64,000 bases of DNA, taken from Bryum argenteum (taxonomy: Eukaryota > Streptophyta > Bryopsida > Bryales > Bryaceae). Positions 57,401-64,000 of the stretch are shown piece after piece; within the stretch, counting starts at the first letter, position 1, and each line of letters begins with the position of its first letter. The translations under genes were made by a program, and so were the position numbers. The notes under the pieces were generated by a model. It had not been told where the DNA came from and searched no databases. It saw only the letters and a program-made list of their open reading frames with translations. The stretch lies in NCBI GenBank assembly GCA_037043015.1, contig CM073325.1, positions 11,573,001 to 11,637,000 on the forward strand, read 5' to 3'.

Positions 57401-59939
57401 CTCCGTAGAAAACGATTTCCTCAACTTTACTACACTAATTATTAGTATAGTATGACAAAGTGATGAACACTTTATTCATGACGGCCTCAAGTTGAAATAC
57501 GTATGGAGTTCTTCTTCACCACGTCATACAAAAAAAAAAACAAGTTTCACGTTGCGTTTGAGGCAAATGAAAAAAATAGAAAATGTTTGGAGTTTTCTTT
57601 TTCTTCTTTATAAGAGTATTGTAGGCCATGCACACAACTTGTGAAAATTTGATCGCAACACTATTGTTGATTGTAGTAGATTATAAAATTTCAAAATTGA
57701 AATTTTGGTATTTAGTGTGGATTTTGTGATATGCTATTTACTTATCAATCATTTTTATTGAATGGTTATTTCTATGTTAAATATTGATATTTTATTTTAT
57801 GGAAATTGAGCTTATGCCTTTATATAAATGTTCCACAATAGAATTTGTTTGGTGATATGGAAATTTTAAGTCTCTGGATAATATTACGATTCTATAATAA
57901 ATTTGTTGAAGTTGGTAAAGAATCTCATAACAAAATCACTTGTCATTTGCTCCTAAAACAAAGCCACATCCAATTTGATCGTATCTTGAAATAATATTAG
58001 AGGAGGAATATTTTTGTTTTGATTAATTAAGATTACTTGATTTGCACCAATAACAACGCTATTGGACCCCTTCTCATATGTTGACTTTTTTGTTAATAGT
58101 AGATATGTTAATGAGATGTTGTTGCATAGTGCATAGTGATCTTCACTTAGTTTTACATTAATTAATTAATGTTGGGCCTTTCTTGCCACATTAACCCCCT
58201 TAAGGGAGTGCAACATGGACCCCATGAGTGCACTTAGTATTTTATTCTTTGAGTACAACCCCAACCCTCTTGTACTTTCTCAAGGGAAGGAAGCATTTAC
58301 AAACAATATGGGGTAAATTTGCTCCCCTAAGACTCCCCCCCCCGACAAGACCCCGACCCCCAAGACCCCTCACCCAAGGCCCTCCGCCCCCAAGACCCCT
58401 CTAGCTGGACCCCTCCCATACCCCCTCTTCTCCACATTTCCAGGCATGCTTCACAGCCCGCATTCTAGGGGCGTTAATGAGATTTTGGGAGATAGTAGAT
58501 CTCATCTACCTACCCACTCAAGAAACACCTTGTTGCCATCAAGCTTATTATTGACATCCGTTCATCTATGGTTTCCACCCTTCTTGCAATGGACGAGTAT
58601 CTTCCACATAGAGTATGTGCTTTTCACATATGAATAGATCCTTTATGCTCTTTTAGAGAACCTTGTTAAACACCCTTTAGACAACATACATAAAAGGTAA
58701 AAATCTAAAAGCTATAAATCTAAAAGCTATAAATCCAAAAGCTATGAAATCTAAATCTCATATCAATTTCTCATGAACTTTGTTAAATTTAATTGGAGCT
58801 TTTATATAAAATGTCAAATTTTGACATTAGGGACATAAATTAGGGGATGCACATCATATTTTCAAACAACACCACAATAAAAGTAGTTGTCACTTTGACA
58901 CAAAGTGTAAACAAACATAGGCAATAAATGTAAATAAGGACACACAACATCATTTATAACATGACACATACTTTTTGAGAAAGAATAAATTTTCTAAAAA
59001 TTTAAATTATTCATACATTCCAACTTATTCTACCCTTCCTCTTACTAACGTGGCGGCCGTACCGGCCCCGTGGTTACTTGTCGGAAGTACGTTTAAACTC
59101 CACAAGATGCAATATATGGTAGAGGCCTAATGGCAAGGCGTTTGCCTTTCGAGAACGCTACCAAAACGCCTTCTGAATGTTTAAGTGGCTAAGGTCTTCA
59201 CCTATCTAGAGGCCTCCGCGTTTCATTTGCTCATACTCTCGCGTTTAGTAGTGGCCTCCGCCTCCAGTTTTCTCATACTCTAGGGTTTCGGTAATGCTAT
59301 TTGCTTTAAACTTTAGATCTTCTTGAGGATTTTAGCTATCGGTTTTACCGTGAGTTGTTCCTCATTAAGTTAATTCTCCGATTGCACACTACTCTTTGCT
59401 TGAATCATCTTGATAGAGATTGAGAAATCCAAGCTTTCATCTATTATTTGTTGTGCTCATACTCTAGCGTTTTAAAGGTAGCTTTTTGTCTTCTTTAGGG
59501 TCTTTTTACATCATTTCCAGCATCATTTTTGGCATCGGTGTATTTCTTTAGGATCTTCCTCCTCATTTCAGGCATTGGTGTTTTTCTTTAGGCTCTTCCT
59601 CCTCATTTCCGGCCTCGGTGTTCTACGTTAGGTGTTCCTCATTTTAAACTGTAAGTTGATTTCTCTAATTACACGTTATTGTTTGCTCAAGGTCAGGTCT
59701 AGAACACGAATCACATGATAATGACAACACCTGACTAGATTCTCTAACTTCCGCCACATCTAACCTCATTCTCAAAAAGAAACTATTGCACATCTTGAAG
59801 AAGTAGTTGATTTGCCGAGCCAGCATGATTGTTGTCAATTACGATTGATGTTCCAACTTTCATAGACTAGTTTCGGATTTCTCCCTCGGAACAATTTCAA
59901 CATCAATCATCCATTTCTTTTGTGCAGGGTCCACCAGCC
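57401..59939. other. Intergenic DNA and F-box gene leader
   Basis: 57401-58320 is AT-rich with nothing to report. A C-rich low-complexity block with CAAGACCCCTC repeats lies at 58322-58436, and three exact-period copies of AAATCTAAAAGCTAT lie at 58701-58745. From about 59200 the sequence is CTC/TTC-rich like a transcribed leader, with a telo-box TAGGGTTT at 59281-59288. An acceptor TTGTGCAG ends just 12 bp before the ATG at 59940, suggesting a leader intron. Confidence 0.45.
59531..59645 (+). repeat. 40-bp tandem repeat in the F-box leader, three copies
   Basis: Units at 59531, 59571 and 59611, exactly 40 bp apart: GGCATCGGTGTATTTCTTTA then GGATCTTCCTCCTCATTTC. Each unit contains a T-rich stretch ending in TTTAG/GTTAGG, which resembles a splice acceptor. 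Confidence 0.85.
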
Positions 59940-61828
59940 ATGTCCCACGGTCAAGCAGCCATGTCCACCACGATCACGAATGATTTTGCTTTGGATTCAG
60001 CAGGTTCTCTTCCACTTCACATTGATATTTGTCTCCTTCAATTTTTATTAGCCAGCAGATTTTAAAACTACCTATTTGTTTGCTTTCTAATTACATTACT
60101 TAACAAGTCTTGAAATGAGATACTATTTTGCTTTTCATTACATTAGCCAACAATTTCAAAACGGCTTCAATACTTTTACAAATATAGTTACTATATTTTA
60201 ACTTGGTATGTAATGGGATGTCCAATGCTAGTATGTTCCAATGCGTCCCACCATAACATATTTTTCAGGACCATGTATGTCCCATTTTGTAATCTTGTTA
60301 TGCTAGCCTAGGAATAGACTCTCACCTTGAATCTAACATACTACAAGTCTCACTTTTACGTTTCCTAATGCTTGCAGATAGGGAACTCACCCACGACAAT
60401 TACACCGGCCTCACAGCTCAAGGGGTCAGCGACCCCGTGTTCATGTATCTTGCTCAAACCTTGACCATCCGTGAGCTTGCGCTCTTGAAGAATGTTTCCA
60501 AAACCATCTCCGATTTGGTATCCACCAACTCCGTCATCACCGCTAGTGTCCGTGGGGAGGAGAATACCATGGATTGGTATTATCCTTTGTATGTGATCCG
60601 TCGTGAAAGGCCTTCCGATGAATTTTTGTGGTTCGGTCTGCATCGCCCATCTCGAGTGCGTCACATCCTCCCTTCCTACTCGCATTTCCTGCCAAGCGGA
60701 TCCTCCTTTCATCCTGACCAGATCCATGCAAGTGTAGAAGGCTTGTTCTTGATGCTGCTCAATCATCCCAATCGGCGTAGCAAATGGAGGCGGCTTGTGG
60801 TAACCAACCCTGTAACACGAGAGTGTAGACTATTACCTCCACCAAATTGCAACGACTTGGGCTTCGCTTCATGGAACTACGGCAGCTTCCAACTTCGTAT
60901 GGCAGTAGATAACCCGTCGGATGCATACAAGGTGATCCTCATACACAGAGAATGGTTGTGTGTTTACAAGTCGACAACTAAGATGTGGACATCTCATGTT
61001 TTCCCCCAGCGACTGCCATTAGACGTCCAATACCAAGGAAAGATCCCGGATCTTACAACAGAACATTACCTAGTCTCAAGCACAGTTGTGAATGGGAGGA
61101 TACACTTTGCTGAGTTACAATACGATAACGACCCGGAGCCTACGTCTGCAGTGGACGGTGATTTGAATCTGCTAGAACAGGGTCAAGTGATAGTATACGA
61201 AGTGGATGATGAAGCCGGGATGTGGAAACCAGGTGTGCAATACAAGCTAGAAAGTTACATTCCCTCAAATCTCTATGCTAATTACAGGGACTACGGATTC
61301 CGCATCGGAAGTTACACAGTTGGAATAGTGGAAAGCATGGGATCCATGTACGCGATCATTCCTGCCTGGTTTAACACTGATACTGATAAGCTTGTTGACG
61401 AGGAATTCAAGATGTTTCATAACCTTGGTGAGGAGTACAGGCGGATTTATGAACTTGGTCCAGAATACAAGAGCTTTAGTCATTTTGGTTTCATACAGCT
61501 TCACTTTTATGTATTGCGGCTGAAGGGAAGTGTTGGTAGGCCTTTTGGCCAGCTGTTCATCCATGTTCCACGTCATGGAGGATCAATTTTTGGTAAATTC
61601 CACAGAGGATACTTCTTACAACATCTTCCTCATGCTACTAGCCATGCTGGGTATCGGTGTTTTGCTCGAGGAAATGTAATTTGGGTGATCGTGGCGAATT
61701 ACATGTTGGAGTACGATGTCCTCTCCGGTCAATCAACAACAAAACTTCTTCCTAAATCCATTCAGAGCGATTTTTTACCCACCAAATATAACGTGGCTTT
61801 CACACCAAGTTTGTGCATGAAGCCTTAG
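59940..61828 (+). CDS. F-box protein with C-terminal beta-propeller-like region
   Basis: Two exons, 59940-60003 and 60378-61828, join phase 1 across a 374-bp GT-AG intron to give 504 residues. The N-terminal F-box, about residues 40-80, is divergent: VFMYLAQTLTIRELALLKNV then SKTISDLVS. This is where SKP1 of an SCF ubiquitin ligase would bind. Downstream blocks such as LVVTNPVTRECRLLPPP, AYKVILIHREWLCVYKSTT and WVIVANYMLEYDVLSGQSTT are the NP-TR--R-LP and Y-vyds motifs of plant F-box/kelch-type substrate-recognition domains. The frame is uninterrupted and GC-richer than its surroundings, so it looks functional. Substrate unknown. A start at ATG 60368 is possible but would discard the well-fitting first exon. 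Confidence 0.85.
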
Positions 61829-63253
61829 GCACAAGATCAGGGTGATGTGAACATTTTAGATATTATATACACTGGCATGTATTGTAATGACTTCAAGTTG
61901 TAAACTTACAATCATGTACTACCTTTGGGTAACATGTATTTGTTTGATATGCTTTATAACATGTGTTTTATCTGTCCCATTTGAGTTTGTGTCAGTCATA
62001 ACTTGATAAGAAAGTTAGAACTTGTTCGATGTGCTTAAGTTGAAACTTATAATTTTTAGTTTCACCTACAATTTTGCTAAAGATTATAGTTTACGAAGAA
62101 AACCTAAATCACAACTATTGTATGTTGAATTTCAATCAACCACCTTGATTGATATGGGTATCAAAAAAAATGCAGGCGTTCCTTTAATGTCGTTGAAACA
62201 CTTCTGAAACACATGTTTCAAGATTTATTTTGTTGTTCAACTTTTAGTAAACACTTGAATGTATGGCGGTTGTATAAACATCTCAAAGTCTATCAGCTTT
62301 GTTTCATTTGTCGCCTTTATCAACACCTATGTTATTGTACTTGAGGATGGGTCCTTGTAGGTGTTTTTTGCAATGATTTTCTTGTAAAAGCTCTTCTCTA
62401 GAGCCAATAGCTTAGGATTTAATTTTTTTTGTTATATAAAAATAGATTATTGCTTATACAATGTATGTCGTTTTCTATGTATATGTGTCACCCGCATGAT
62501 ATATACTTCCTTATGTAATTACAAGATACAATCTTAAGAATCACAATAGACACCGCTGTGAATCACAAAAAACGCCCTTCAAAATCACAAGAGATGCCTT
62601 TAGAATGCACAAGAAACACAAGCTAAGTTTTTGATTAACTATAGTTGTCATGTGTGACTTGTTTATTCTGAAGTTACCAAGGTTATTAGTTTCATCCCTT
62701 TTGAAAAAAATTGGCCTCTTGCTCATCCATAAGAATGCATGTGCATATGACAACAATCTAAGTACTTGCTCAAATATGAAATAAGAGAGGTTTTAAGCTC
62801 TTAACTAGTAAAGGCCAAGGAGGTAAGGGCAAAAAATTATTTGTCTAAAAACTTAAGCATTTGGTGGTACTTAAGAAATTTCTTTAAAACTCTAGAATCC
62901 TAAGAGGCTTAGTTCCAAATCAAAACAATACGATTAATCTTTTCTCAAAATGGTAACTTTTTATTCTAAAATGAATTACTAAAATGAGGCCAATAAATTT
63001 AGAACCTTAATGTTTCCATCTTCTACCTCAGAAAGTGTATGACAAAGAGTCACTTCTAGAGTCTCCTCGCGATGCGATACCTCAAAACAAGTGTAGGCAA
63101 TAGTGTCAAAAAATACCTCTTGGTGTGTATAGGAAAAGAGTCGAGGATCTCAAAGCTACAATTCAAGGGGGTCTATTTATGATTTAGCACTCTAAGCACA
63201 CTCACGAGGTCATCCGAACTTATCATTTCTTACGTATTAACCTTAAAGGCATA
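61829..63253. other. F-box gene 3' region and spacer
   Basis: AT-rich, with no coding signal above short chance frames. No repeats noticed. Confidence 0.4.
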
Positions 63254-63304
63254 TTGACTATAGAGTGTGGAAGCCAAATTCAGCATGAAGAACGGACGCG
63301 AAGT

Positions 63305-63529
63305 ATGTTCACTGCAAGCAAAGACTACTATATCAACGGATTGCACTTTGAAATAACATTCAAGTCAAATGGAAGAGTTTTATTCCTTGGGGTACATGGA
63401 GGCATCCTTGGGGCCCAAGAATTCTTGAACATGGACCGCCAAGACATCACCGCTTTTCACATGACATGGGACACATGTCGTAACGAAACCCTAATTGAGG
63501 TGGCAGGCACAATTCATCAGCACAATTGA
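63305..63529 (+). CDS. Small hypothetical ORF
   Basis: A 74-residue frame from ATG 63305 (MFTASKDYYINGLHFEITFK...) ending at 63529. It contains VLFLGVHGGILGAQEFLNMD and HMTWDTCRN. I recognise no family. It lies just upstream of the next gene in the same direction and could be an upstream ORF in its leader, or chance. Confidence 0.25.
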   Translation: MFTASKDYYINGLHFEITFKSNGRVLFLGVHGGILGAQEFLNMDRQDITAFHMTWDTCRNETLIEVAGTIHQHN

Positions 63530-63607
63530 TCGGTGTTTCGAGCGATTCATACAATTGCTGCATGAATTGATCGATGGTGATGATCTTCCTGAGGAAGAGC
63601 CATAGCT

Positions 63608-63913
63608 ATGGCGGGTGTGTTGTTGCGCCGTGTCTTGAAAATGCCTCCGAGGGGGCCTCTCCTGGAATTGGAGGCCGACTGGTCCGCCATCTCTCCCGCC
63701 GGTCTTGGCTTGGTGTTTAAGGAGCTTCTTGCTGATTTCATGGGCGCTCCTCCTCCTCCCGACGTGCTGGAAGCTCGCGAGTTTTATAAACGCGCTTGGA
63801 AGACTGCGAATGTTTCGGATATTTATTTTCATCAGCCTGGTGTTGCCGTGAGGCAGCCTGGCTTCCTTGTGCGTGGAATTATTTATGACATGCCTTCGCT
63901 CATTCACAAAGAG
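63608..63913 (+). CDS. First exon of an unrecognised gene, cut by window end
   Basis: A GC-rich 102-codon exon from ATG 63608 ends at a phase-0 donor AAAGAG|GTACCC at 63914. The N-terminus MAGVLLRRVLKMPPRGPLLE is basic and hydrophobic, compatible with a mitochondrial or plastid targeting peptide. It is followed by a Pro-rich hinge GAPPPPDVLEAREFYKRAW and FHQPGVAVRQPGFLVRGIIY. Codon use and composition fit a real exon. The family is not recognisable from this fragment, and the remaining exons lie beyond the window. Confidence 0.65.
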
Positions 63914-64000
63914 GTACCCTTACTCCTATAGCCATGAATTGAATCGTAAAAACCAGTTCCATACGATCACCATATTTCAGTTGAGGTCTGAGCAGTTCGC

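Noticed and set aside
58190..58206. TTAACCCCC sequence as another TTAA element end
   Set aside because: The following bases do not continue the CCCCTAAA terminus and no matching inverted end lies nearby.

Overview
This is a nuclear genome window from a land plant. It has spliced genes with GT-AG introns of roughly 70 to 700 bp, moderately GC-rich exons, and AT-rich intergenic DNA full of short transposons and minisatellites. The families present (VAL/HSI2-type B3-CW protein, nucleobase-ascorbate transporter, MBF1, DIM1, BTB, RING-H2, F-box) are plant ones. The divergent, mostly single-exon or lineage-looking genes make a bryophyte my best guess, but that is an inference and I could not identify the species.

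Layout. 1-2038 (-): 3'-truncated nucleobase-ascorbate transporter. 2.0-12.7 kb: gene-poor, with minisatellites, a tRNA-derived SINE whose tail has grown into a (CTAT)n microsatellite, a four-copy tandem array, a foldback MITE, a gene relic and a precursor-like hairpin. 12.8-16.2 kb (-): VAL/HSI2-like B3 plus CW zinc-finger gene. 18.5-19.7 kb (+): atypical kinase split by a frameshift. 20.6-24.4 kb: complete Mutator-like element with 9-bp target duplication and a SWIM-finger transposase relic. 24.7-27.9 kb: a large palindromic element and a second SINE. 28.1-29.2 kb (+): DIM1 (U5 snRNP). 32.0-33.2 kb (+): MBF1. 36.3-39.9 kb (+): BTB gene whose later exons carry an AP2-like domain. 44.2-46.4 kb (-): membrane-anchored protein with eight 34-residue repeats. 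51.0-51.8 kb (-): RING-H2 protein. 52.7 kb: ribosomal protein uL23 exon relic. 54.0-55.4 kb (-): two overlapping ORFs, the first with an N-myristoylation motif. 59.9-61.8 kb (+): F-box gene. 63.6 kb to the end (+): first exon of an unrecognised gene.

Mobile DNA. Four elements (971, 888, 259 and 578 bp) share the terminal inverted repeat CCCCTAAA-GTCC and are all bordered by TTAA. One sits inside the MULE, one inside a SINE, and one is an almost perfect foldback built from the same body as another copy. Nested insertions give a relative chronology and an approximate empty site.

The genes do not form an obvious pathway. DIM1 (splicing) and MBF1 (transcriptional coactivation) are housekeeping. 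The VAL-like gene is a probable chromatin repressor. The BTB, RING-H2 and F-box genes all belong to ubiquitin-ligase adaptor or ligase classes. The most novel-looking item is the BTB-AP2-like gene; the TTAA element family is second.
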